A DNA stretch of 5,145 nt from Alphaproteobacteria bacterium (GTDB taxonomy: Bacteria > Pseudomonadota > Alphaproteobacteria > UBA828): the NCBI GenBank assembly GCA_029937205.1, contig JAPYQV010000252.1, positions 1 through 5,145 on the forward strand, written 5' to 3'. The position numbers and the translations under genes were made by a program. This document shows, one piece after another, positions 1 through 5,145 of the stretch; the first letter of the stretch is position 1, and every line of letters begins with the position of its first letter. Below the pieces are notes generated by a model that did not search any database, was not told the origin of the DNA, and was given only the letters and a program-made list of their open reading frames with translations.

Positions 1-1
1 G

Positions 2-658
2 CGAAGACCAGACGTCTACCTGAGGGACGAACCCCTTGGCACACTCGACGCCGAGCATCGGCTTGAGTTGCGACAGTTCATTCGCAGCCAGCAACTTTCC
101 CTCTCAGTCACTGCCATCTATGTCACCCACGACCAGGAAGAAGCCGTGAGTCTGGCCGACCGCATTGCGGTGATGGATTTGGGCCTGCTGCAGCAATATG
201 GCACGCCGAACGAAGTTTATAACAAGCCGTGCAATACGTTCGTCGCCAATTTCATGGGCAGCCCGAGCATGAACCTGTTGCCGTGCCGGTTGACCAATGG
301 TGGCGGAGATCATGCGCTCGATTTTGGCGATGCCGGAACCTCCGCAATCGAAGACGGCGAACTGATGCGGCGCTGCAAGATGGCGCGCAACGCTGACGTG
401 GTGTTCGGCATGCGGCCGGAGGATGTCGATATTCAACCGCGCGAAGTAGGACGGCCGGGTCTTGATATGGAAGTAAGTTTTGTCGAGCCGATTGGGCCGC
501 GCACGGTGGTTCACCTTTCCGCCGGCGGTCACAACATTAAGGTGGCAAAAGACAAGCAATATCCGATTGAGATTGGCGCCAAGGTCAAGGCGGCATTTCC
601 AAAAGGCCGCTGTCATATATTCGATGCCGAATCCGGCGATGCGATAGGCTTGGAGTAG
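2..658 (+). CDS. CUT1-type ABC importer ATP-binding subunit (MalK/UgpC-like), 5'-truncated by window edge
   Basis: This is the C-terminal 218 residues of a cytoplasmic ATPase that would power a solute importer. The reading frame is open to the left edge, so no start is visible. The TTG at 68 lies inside the ATPase core and is not a start. The fragment opens at Walker B (VYLRDEP, residues 5-11), followed by a D-loop LGTLDA and an H-loop with His43 in YVTHDQEEA. The GTP..VYNKP segment and the TOBE/OB-fold regulatory region (GMRPEDV near residue 137) then follow, as in MalK and UgpC. The family is about 350-360 residues long, so about 140 residues carrying Walker A, the Q-loop and the LSGGQ signature lie outside. 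Two oddities are the Arg before the Walker B Asp-Glu, where a hydrophobic residue is usual, and LGTLD in place of LSNLD. It is followed 4 bp later by a paralogous ATPase, which suggests a heteromeric ATPase pair. The substrate is unknown. Confidence 0.93.
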   Translation, partial: RRPDVYLRDEPLGTLDAEHRLELRQFIRSQQLSLSVTAIYVTHDQEEAVSLADRIAVMDLGLLQQYGTPNEVYNKPCNTFVANFMGSPSMNLLPCRLTNGGGDHALDFGDAGTSAIEDGELMRRCKMARNADVVFGMRPEDVDIQPREVGRPGLDMEVSFVEPIGPRTVVHLSAGGHNIKVAKDKQYPIEIGAKVKAAFPKGRCHIFDAESGDAIGLE

Positions 659-662
659 GGCC

Positions 663-1733
663 ATGGCAAGTTTGGAACTGAGCGGTATTAATAAATCCTA
701 CGGCGACACGATTGCGGTCGCCGATATCGATCTGAAGATTGAAGACAATGAATTCTTCTGCATCTTCGGGCCGCCGAGCTGCGGCAAGACGACAATTCTC
801 CGTTTGTTGCTGGGCCTTGTCGCACCGGACACGGGTGAAGTGCGTATCGGCGGCGAGGTCGTTACGGATGCACCGCCAAAAGAACGCAACCTTGCCATGG
901 TGTTTCAAAATCTGGCGCTCTTTCCGCACATGACGACGCGGCAGAATCTCGCTTTTCCGTTAACCGAACGAAAAATGGAAAAGAGCGCGGTTGAGGCGCG
1001 TGTCAACAGTGTGGCCGAAACGCTTCACATCACTCCGCTGCTAAAAAAACTGCCGGCGCATTTGAGCGGCGGTGAGCGCCAGCGGGTGGCCATCGGCCGC
1101 GCCCTGGTGCGCGATCCGAGTGCGTTCCTGATGGATGAGCCCATCGCCGCGCTTGATGCGCGCCTGCGCGAGGAAATGCGGGTCGAGTTGAAGCGCCTGC
1201 AGCGCGAACAGAATCACACCCTGGTTTATGTGACCCATGACCAGGAAGAGGCCATGTCGGTGGCCGACCGGATGGCGATCTTTGAAGATGGCCGAATTCG
1301 TCAGGTGGGAACGCCGGCGGATATTTATAACCGGCCGAACAGCCGCTACGTCGCCGAATTGATCGGCTCGCCGCCGATGAATTTTGTCGATGGCACGATT
1401 GGCGATGGAAAGTTCACCGCGACGCAGGAAAATGTCACCGTATCGATCGACGGTGTCACAGAGAGCGGCGCGGCGACGCTTGCCATTCGGCCCGAAGATA
1501 TCGAAATTCGCGGCTCCGATCAGCCCGGCATCGATGCCAAAGTCTATGAGGTGGAGCCGCTCGGTGCGTTCACCATCGTCGACATCATCATCGGCGAGAA
1601 GATCCTGAAGGTGCAGGTCGCCGGCCAACCGGAATTCGAGCTTGGCAGCGCGGTGCGGCTATTCCTGGATCCGCTGAACTGTCATTTGTTCGACGGCGCC
1701 AGCGGCGACATCATCGCCCACGCCAAGCAGTAA
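663..1733 (+). CDS. CUT1-type ABC importer ATP-binding subunit (MalK/UgpC-like), complete
   Basis: This is a complete 356-residue ATPase subunit of a carbohydrate/polyol-type ABC importer, acting on the inner face of the cytoplasmic membrane. The motifs are in order: A-loop Tyr13; Walker A GPPSCGKTT (36-44); Q-loop Gln82 in VFQNLALFPHMT; signature LSGGERQ (134-140); Walker B AFLMDEP (154-160); D-loop ALDA (163-166); H-loop His192 in VTHDQEEA. A TOBE/OB-fold regulatory region follows from about residue 230 to the end, including AIRPEDI (274-280). All residues needed for ATP hydrolysis are present and the length is typical. The ATG is preceded by GGAG at 652-655, inside the end of the previous gene, so translation of the two ATPases is probably coupled. 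The proteins are clearly paralogous (shared GTP-x-x-(I/V)YN-(R/K)P, GSP-x-MN and ending SGD-x-I) but diverged. This resembles importers with two distinct ATPases such as the glycerol system GlpST, but no permease in the window fixes the substrate. Confidence 0.96.
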   Translation: MASLELSGINKSYGDTIAVADIDLKIEDNEFFCIFGPPSCGKTTILRLLLGLVAPDTGEVRIGGEVVTDAPPKERNLAMVFQNLALFPHMTTRQNLAFPLTERKMEKSAVEARVNSVAETLHITPLLKKLPAHLSGGERQRVAIGRALVRDPSAFLMDEPIAALDARLREEMRVELKRLQREQNHTLVYVTHDQEEAMSVADRMAIFEDGRIRQVGTPADIYNRPNSRYVAELIGSPPMNFVDGTIGDGKFTATQENVTVSIDGVTESGAATLAIRPEDIEIRGSDQPGIDAKVYEVEPLGAFTIVDIIIGEKILKVQVAGQPEFELGSAVRLFLDPLNCHLFDGASGDIIAHAKQ

Positions 1734-1734
1734 G

Positions 1735-1769
1735 CTGTTCAGCTAAATTTTCTGTAGCAGCTGAATCAG
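1735..1769. terminator. Possible hairpin between convergent genes (weak bidirectional terminator candidate)
   Basis: CTGTTCAGCT at 1735-1744 pairs with AGCTGAATCAG at 1759-1769 through ten base pairs with one bulged T at 1766, leaving a 14-nt loop. It spans the 9-bp gap between the two convergent stop codons and the last codons of the minus-strand dehydrogenase gene. No T-tract follows on either strand, so it is not a classical intrinsic terminator. The position is what makes it worth recording. The pairing could be chance. Confidence 0.25.
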
Positions 1770-2633
1770 ACTGGACGTATCCCAGCGTCCGCCACCGCGT
1801 TGCTGCACGTGGGCGTAAAACTGGTCGACCAGCATCGCCATGGGCAGGAGCGCGCCGTTCTTTTTGGCCTCTTCGAAACAGAGGCCCAAATCCTTGCGCA
1901 TCCAATCGGCGGCAAAACCGAATTCGAACTCTCCCTTGAGCATGGTCGAGCCGCGGTTCTCCATTTGCCAGGATTGCGCGGCGCCCTTGGAAATCACATC
2001 AAGCACACGCTCACCGTCGAGGCCGGCGCGTTGGGCGAAATTGATACCCTCGGCCAGACCCTGAACCACACCGGCGATACAGAGCTGGTTGACCATCTTG
2101 GTGAGCTGGCCGTTGCCGGCTTCGCCCATATGGGTGACGTTCTTGGCATAGCATTGCATCACCGGCTCGGCCGCTGCGAAGCTCGCTTCACTGCCACCCA
2201 CCATAACGGTGAGCGCACCGTTCTCGGCGCCGGCCTGTCCGCCTGAGACGGGCGCGTCAAGAAAGCCGAGACCATTCTTTTTTGCTGCTTCATTTACCTC
2301 GCGAGCGACAACGGCTGAATCGGTGGTGTGATCGACAAATATCGCGCCGTCGGACATGCCGGCGAGCGCACCCGCCTCGCCACAGACGATTTCACGCAGA
2401 TCATCATCGGCGCCGACGCAGGCGAAGACGATTTCGGCGCCGGCTGCCGCGTCGGCCGGAGAGTTCGCGACCCGACCCGAAAATTTGCCCGCCCATTTGT
2501 CGGCGCGCGCCTGGCTGCGGTTGAACACGGTTACCGCGTGGCCGGCTTTTACCAGATGCCCGGCCATGGGGTAGCCCATGACGCCCAGTCCCACAAAGGC
2601 GACGTTCCTGCCGCCGGCGCTTTTATCATTCAT
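1743..2633 (-). CDS. NAD(P)-dependent beta-hydroxyacid dehydrogenase (tartronate semialdehyde reductase / 3-hydroxyisobutyrate dehydrogenase family)
   Basis: This is a complete 296-residue cytoplasmic oxidoreductase of the 6-phosphogluconate dehydrogenase-like superfamily, which interconverts a small beta-hydroxyacid and its semialdehyde. An N-terminal Rossmann fold carries the dinucleotide loop GLGVMG (15-20). The following strand ends in FNRS (37-40); Arg39 after Asn38 usually points to NADP(H). The substrate loop DAPVSGG spans 126-132. The catalytic Lys179 sits in GNGQLTKMVNQ (173-183), and the K-x-x-NQ pattern is closer to GarR-type tartronate semialdehyde reductases than to the K-x-x-NN of 3-hydroxyisobutyrate dehydrogenases. 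The all-helical C-terminal domain has the conserved Lys-Asp pair (KDLGL, 247-251). The ATG at 2633 is supported by AGGAGA at 2642-2647. It is transcribed toward the ABC genes and appears to have its own upstream region. The family is certain; the substrate (tartronate semialdehyde, 3-hydroxyisobutyrate, succinic semialdehyde or another) is not. Confidence 0.95.
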   Translation of the reverse strand: MNDKSAGGRNVAFVGLGVMGYPMAGHLVKAGHAVTVFNRSQARADKWAGKFSGRVANSPADAAAGAEIVFACVGADDDLREIVCGEAGALAGMSDGAIFVDHTTDSAVVAREVNEAAKKNGLGFLDAPVSGGQAGAENGALTVMVGGSEASFAAAEPVMQCYAKNVTHMGEAGNGQLTKMVNQLCIAGVVQGLAEGINFAQRAGLDGERVLDVISKGAAQSWQMENRGSTMLKGEFEFGFAADWMRKDLGLCFEEAKKNGALLPMAMLVDQFYAHVQQRGGGRWDTSSLIQLLQKI

Positions 2634-2641
2634 GCCTTGTC

Positions 2642-2647
2642 TCTCCT
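2642..2647 (-). promoter_or_regulatory. Shine-Dalgarno site of the dehydrogenase gene
   Basis: AGGAGA on the minus strand lies 8 nt before the ATG whose last base is 2633. It supports that start over any internal one. Confidence 0.7.
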
Positions 2648-2668
2648 ATTGGCCGTGTTCCGACCTAC

Positions 2669-2697
2669 ATCTTAGCCGCGCGCAATTGGCGGCAGAA
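2669..2697 (-). promoter_or_regulatory. Weak sigma70-type promoter candidate for the dehydrogenase gene
   Basis: On the minus strand a TAAGAT box (2674-2669) matches the -10 consensus at four of six positions. TTCTGC (2697-2692) stands 17 bp upstream but is a poor -35. An AT-rich stretch with seven consecutive A residues lies just upstream (about 2701-2707). The placement 36 bp ahead of the ATG is reasonable, but the -35 match is weak and this is only a guess by eye. Confidence 0.25.
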
Positions 2698-2731
2698 GAA
2701 TTTTTTTAAATGCAGGGGAGGGTGTTGTGGG

Positions 2732-2780
2732 CGGCGCCACATTGATGTGGGTTAAAATATCAGAATTATTTGAGGCGCCG
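2732..2780. repeat. 7-bp inverted arms CGGCGCC / GGCGCCG flanking a 35-bp spacer
   Basis: CGGCGCC at 2732-2738 is the exact reverse complement of GGCGCCG at 2774-2780. Both contain the self-complementary GGCGCC, so the arms can also be read as a direct repeat. They sit immediately after the stop codon of the 74-residue gene and upstream of the dehydrogenase gene. No T-tract follows the structure on the minus strand. It may be a 3'-end RNA structure of the upstream operon or coincidence in GC-rich DNA. Confidence 0.35.
2737..2750. promoter_or_regulatory. 14-bp palindrome, possible operator
   Basis: CCACATTGATGTGG is a perfect 6-bp inverted repeat with a 2-bp centre. It lies about 104 bp upstream of the dehydrogenase ATG and 31 bp past the stop of the 74-residue gene. 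Symmetry of this size fits a dimeric regulator site. It could also form a 5-bp RNA hairpin with a four-base loop. I do not recognise it as the site of a named regulator. Confidence 0.35.
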
Positions 2781-2781
2781 G

Positions 2782-3006
2782 TTATCTTTTATGGCTGGTC
2801 GGCGTGAGGCGGATAATTTCGAATTTGTTGAGCAGATGAATGCTGCCGTCTTCGGCTTCGAAGGGGACAAACGTCGGCGTATCGTTCATCAAATCCAGCA
2901 CGCGCGAATCGATGTTGATGAAGACATTGCCTTTCATGGAGACGCCGTCGGACATCTGCAATTGGACCGCGACCTTCGCCTTTCTGACAAAAAACCGATT
3001 CGGCAT
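2782..3006 (-). CDS. Small conserved-looking protein of unknown function (74 aa), coupled to the PhnW-like gene
   Basis: This 74-residue protein starts 6 bp after the stop of the PhnW-like gene. A good ribosome site (AGAGGAG, 3018-3024) lies in that gene's last codons, so translation is probably coupled. There is no signal peptide and no membrane segment. The protein has a basic start (RFFVRKAK), then alternating hydrophobic residues (VAVQLQ) and a DG turn. GNVFINID follows, then RVLDLMND, a TFVPFE strand, and ILLNKFEIIRL, written here from H57-L58-L59-N60-K61. The pattern suggests a compact all-beta protein. From memory it resembles short uncharacterised bacterial proteins with a D-L-(M/L)-N-(D/x)...F-P-F-E core (possibly the DUF6812 group, unverified). 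The antisense frame is also open here, but this frame has a ribosome site, an ATG and operon position. A role cannot be assigned. Confidence 0.8.
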   Translation of the reverse strand: MPNRFFVRKAKVAVQLQMSDGVSMKGNVFINIDSRVLDLMNDTPTFVPFEAEDGSIHLLNKFEIIRLTPTSHKR

Positions 3007-3012
3007 TCGCTG

Positions 3013-4131
3013 CTACGCTCCTCTGCCCATCCTGTGCACACCCTTATCCTTGAGTATGGCGCCAATGACTCCGAGCAAGTTTTCCATATCCGTTGCCCGG
3101 ATATCGCCAATGCAGCCAATCCGGAAGCTCGGGCCATCTGTCAATTTGCCAGGATATATCAGATAGCCGTGCTGTGCCAAAGCATCGTAGAAGGCATCGA
3201 ACTCGAATGCCGGATCTTGCAGCATGTGGAAGGTGACGATGATCGGCGCCTGGCTTTCGTCCGCTACATAGGTTTCGAAACCGAGCGCCCGCATACCGGA
3301 GACAAGGGTGTGGCAATTTTCCCAGTAACGCGCGAATCGTCCGCCAATTCCGCCCTCCGCGGCAAGTTGATCGAGCGCGCTGTCCAAGGCCGCCAGCACC
3401 TGGGTCGGCGGTGTGAAACGCCATTGACCGTTGTTCTCGAAACCTCGCCACTGGGCATGAAGGTCGAGACTGAGGCTCTGGCTGTGTCCCGCGCATTGCT
3501 CCAGCCGGGCGCGCCGCGCCAAGACAAAGCCCATGCCGGGCACGCCTTCGAGGCATTTGTTGGCGGAAGTGGCGAGGCCCTCAAAGGCGATCTGGCGGGC
3601 ATCGATCGGAATGGCGCCAAACGAACTCATGGCATCGACCAGGAGGCGCTTGCCGCGCCGGGCCACGGCGTCCGCGATATCTTCGAGCGGATTCAAGACG
3701 CCGCTGGTGGTTTCGCAGTGGACCATCACCACATCGCTAAGGCGGCTGTCCGCATCGAGGTGCCGGGCCGCCGTCTCGGCATCCAGCGGCAGGTTTTCGG
3801 CGCTCTCGATAAGCTCAAACGGGCGTTCCATTAGTTTAAGAATTTCGCCGATGCGCCGGCCATAGGCGCCGTTCACCAAAACCAGCGTCCGTCCGTCCCG
3901 CGACAACATTGTTCCCAGCATGGCTTCGACCGCCGATGTGCCGCTGCCGGGAAGCGGCACGCAGACATGTTCCGCCTCGGCCCGTGCCAGAGCCGTCAGC
4001 CGGCGGCGGAGGCGCGCCGTCAATTCGATAAAGGCAGCGTCCCGCGATCCCCAATCGCGCTGCATGGCCTGTTTGGTCGCGCTGCTGGTGGTCAGCGGCC
4101 CCGGGGTGAGCAAAAGTGGTTCCTTGGCCAT
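3013..4131 (-). CDS. phnW: 2-aminoethylphosphonate:pyruvate aminotransferase (PhnW-like)
   Basis: This complete 372-residue class V, fold-type I PLP enzyme should transfer the amino group of 2-aminoethylphosphonate to pyruvate, giving phosphonoacetaldehyde and alanine in the cytoplasm. This is the first step in using the commonest natural phosphonate. The family hallmarks are all present: LLLTPGPLTTS (6-16), PGSGTSAVEAMLG (61-73), VNGAYG (86-91), HCETTSGVLNP (138-148), VDAMSSFG (165-172) with PLP-binding Asp166, SANKCLEGVPG (189-199) with Schiff-base Lys192, SLSLDL (219-224), GQWRFTPPT (235-243), and YPGKL...FRIGCIGD (326-343) with carboxylate-binding Arg337. These correspond to Asp168, Lys194 and Arg340 studied in Salmonella PhnW. 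Length is normal. The ATG at 4131 has AAGG near 4142-4145 and begins 12 bp after the preceding gene's stop. No phosphonoacetaldehyde-consuming gene is visible. A related amine substrate remains possible, but PhnW is by far the best fit. Confidence 0.92.
   Translation of the reverse strand: MAKEPLLLTPGPLTTSSATKQAMQRDWGSRDAAFIELTARLRRRLTALARAEAEHVCVPLPGSGTSAVEAMLGTMLSRDGRTLVLVNGAYGRRIGEILKLMERPFELIESAENLPLDAETAARHLDADSRLSDVVMVHCETTSGVLNPLEDIADAVARRGKRLLVDAMSSFGAIPIDARQIAFEGLATSANKCLEGVPGMGFVLARRARLEQCAGHSQSLSLDLHAQWRGFENNGQWRFTPPTQVLAALDSALDQLAAEGGIGGRFARYWENCHTLVSGMRALGFETYVADESQAPIIVTFHMLQDPAFEFDAFYDALAQHGYLIYPGKLTDGPSFRIGCIGDIRATDMENLLGVIGAILKDKGVHRMGRGA
3018..3024 (-). promoter_or_regulatory. 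Shine-Dalgarno site of the 74-residue gene, inside the end of the PhnW-like gene
   Basis: AGAGGAG on the minus strand lies 11 nt before the ATG ending at 3006 and overlaps the last sense codons of the upstream gene. It decides the start of the small gene and supports coupled translation. Confidence 0.6.
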
Positions 4132-4143
4132 CGTCGATTCGCC

Positions 4144-5145
4144 TTAGCCGCTCTTTCGCAGCGACTTCAGAGCTTCGGGCGTATCCACGTCAAAGGTGAC
4201 GGCCGGGTCGCCGCATTCGATTTCGTGCACCGCGTCGCTATGCTCGCCAATTAAATGACGCGCGCCGACATCGCCGGCCAGGCTTTTCATGGCGGAAAAA
4301 TAGCGCGCCGCCCAGAGCACCGGGTTGCCGCGCTTGCCCTTATAGGTGGGGACACAAATGGCGTGTCCGCGCGCCGGGTCAAAGCCCTTGATGAGGCGCG
4401 AAATCAGGACCGCGTCGACATGCGGCATATCGCCCAGGCAAATCAGCGCCGCGCCGGTATCGGTTGGCAGCGCGTTCAACCCGGCGCGAACCGACGTGCT
4501 CATGCCCTCGGCAAAATCCGGATTGTACAGCAGTTCGACGGCACGTCCGGCCAACAAGTGCTCAATCTTTTCGCGCTCATGTCCGGTGACGACGATAACC
4601 GGGTCGGCGCCGCTGGCGAGCGCCGCATCCACCGCGCGCGCCACCATGGCGATGCCGTCGACTTTGACAAGAAGCTTGTTGAGATCGCCCATGCGGCGCG
4701 ATTGGCCGGCCGCCAAGACGATGGCGGCGACGTTCGTCGCGTCGCTCCCATGTGCCTTGAGATCGGGCGGCAGCGCTGCGGAATCTTCGGGGGATGCAAA
4801 CGCACGCGGCAGCGGGCGGCTCGAAATCTCCATCAATAATCCGCCGGCGCCCATGGTCATGACATCGTGCCGGGTCACCGGGATATCGGCAAAGCGGCGG
4901 CGCAATACCCAATCGAAGCCATTCAGCTTGAGCGAGCGTGCACAGCCGGGCAATCCGAGGACATCAATCTCGCCGAGATGGGCGATCAGGAGAAGATTTC
5001 CCGGATCCACCGGCATGCCGAAATGGTCAACCTCGCCGCCGGCTTCGATAATGCCGCTCGGCACAATATCGCGCCGGTCGACAATTGCCGAGGCGCCGGC
5101 GATCAGGATCATGTCACAGCCGAGGTCGCGCAGGCGGTGCACGGC
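4144..5145 (-). CDS. Molybdopterin-binding / MocA-like nucleotidyltransferase fusion protein, N-terminus cut by window edge
   Basis: The C-terminal 333 residues are visible and the frame runs off the right edge. The GTG at 5142 is one codon in and is not the true start. The first part resembles the molybdopterin-binding domain of MoeA/MogA proteins: ILIAGASAIVDRRD (about residues 12-25 counting from that GTG), VDHFGMPVDPGNLLL (38-52), VLGLPGCARS (61-70). After a linker, an NTP-transferase domain begins with LAAGQSRRMG (143-152) and Lys156. It continues with NPDFAEGMSTSVRAGL (207-222), the metal-binding LGDMP (236-240), GNPVLW (272-277), GDVGARHL (290-297) and FDVDTPEAL (317-325). LAAG rather than LAGG favours a MocA-like, CTP-using enzyme that makes the cytosine-dinucleotide form of the Mo cofactor for hydroxylases such as xanthine or CO dehydrogenases. 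That last step is inference. Full-length relatives are about 500-550 residues, so roughly 200 are missing. It heads, or lies inside, the leftward operon with the PhnW-like gene. Confidence 0.9.
   Translation of the reverse strand, partial: AVHRLRDLGCDMILIAGASAIVDRRDIVPSGIIEAGGEVDHFGMPVDPGNLLLIAHLGEIDVLGLPGCARSLKLNGFDWVLRRRFADIPVTRHDVMTMGAGGLLMEISSRPLPRAFASPEDSAALPPDLKAHGSDATNVAAIVLAAGQSRRMGDLNKLLVKVDGIAMVARAVDAALASGADPVIVVTGHEREKIEHLLAGRAVELLYNPDFAEGMSTSVRAGLNALPTDTGAALICLGDMPHVDAVLISRLIKGFDPARGHAICVPTYKGKRGNPVLWAARYFSAMKSLAGDVGARHLIGEHSDAVHEIECGDPAVTFDVDTPEALKSLRKSG

Noticed and set aside
104..664. Minus-strand open frame of 186 codons opposite the first ABC ATPase
   Set aside because: It lies antisense to clear Walker B, H-loop and TOBE sequence. 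It has no recognisable domain and no gene context.
1041..1628. Minus-strand open frame of 195 codons opposite the second ABC ATPase
   Set aside because: It is antisense to the signature, Walker B and TOBE regions of a complete ATPase. The protein is rich in Arg/His/Asp, as typical of shadow translation.
2675..2707. Plus-strand stem GCCGC/GCGGC (2675-2679, 2689-2693) followed by seven T residues, looking like an intrinsic terminator
   Set aside because: Only five base pairs, with seven bases (AGAAGAA) between stem and T-tract, and no plus-strand gene reads into it. On the minus strand the tract is A, not T.
2634..2781. Possible small RNA or riboswitch in the 148-bp intergenic region
   Set aside because: I find no recognisable riboswitch core and no strong promoter plus T-tract pair. 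The palindrome and the GC arms are reported separately.
2770..3834. Plus-strand open frame of 354 codons opposite the PhnW-like gene and the small gene
   Set aside because: It begins with TTG without a ribosome site, its translation matches no family I know, and it is antisense to a gene with every PhnW motif. Long antisense frames are expected in GC-rich coding DNA.
4255..4839. Plus-strand open frame of 194 codons opposite the MocA-like domain
   Set aside because: It is antisense to a well-conserved nucleotidyltransferase domain. The composition is shadow-like and no motif is recognisable.
1..5145. Mobile elements, CRISPR arrays, tRNA or rRNA genes, prophage genes
   Set aside because: No terminal inverted repeats, transposase motifs, regularly spaced repeats or RNA-gene signatures are visible, and coding genes fill nearly the whole window.

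Overview
The window most likely comes from an alphaproteobacterium, possibly a Rhodospirillales- or Rhizobiales-type organism. This rests on moderately high GC, dense packing, tandem MalK/UgpC-type ABC ATPases and a fused molybdopterin-binding/nucleotidyltransferase protein that I associate with that class. The assignment is made by eye, without any search. Six protein-coding genes cover almost everything. The first and last are cut by the window edges.

Left part, plus strand (2-1733): two consecutive ATP-binding subunits of a CUT1-type (MalK/UgpC-like) ABC importer. The first lacks its N-terminal third because of the window edge. The second is complete and starts 4 bp after the first one stops. 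No permease or binding protein follows, so the rest of the importer should lie upstream. The substrate cannot be read from the ATPases. The two-ATPase arrangement recalls polyol/glycerol-type importers.

Middle, minus strand (1743-2633): a complete NAD(P)-dependent beta-hydroxyacid dehydrogenase of the tartronate-semialdehyde reductase/3-hydroxyisobutyrate dehydrogenase family. It converges on the ABC genes, with 9 bp between the stop codons. Its upstream region (2634-2781) is the only real intergenic space. It holds a good Shine-Dalgarno site, a weak promoter candidate, a 14-bp palindrome and a pair of 7-bp GC-rich arms.

Right part, minus strand (2782-5145): an apparent operon transcribed leftward. 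It runs from a fused molybdopterin-binding/MocA-like nucleotidyltransferase (cut at the right edge), through a PhnW-like 2-aminoethylphosphonate:pyruvate aminotransferase, to a 74-residue protein of unknown function. The gaps are 12 and 6 bp. The odd point is the pairing of a molybdenum-cofactor maturation gene with a phosphonate-catabolism aminotransferase and a small uncharacterised protein. No partner enzyme for phosphonoacetaldehyde (PhnX, or PhnY/PhnA) is visible.

I see no RNA genes, mobile elements, CRISPR arrays or prophage genes. The window reads mostly as ordinary metabolic DNA. The items most worth checking are the small coupled gene, the Mo-cofactor/PhnW linkage and the palindrome upstream of the dehydrogenase.
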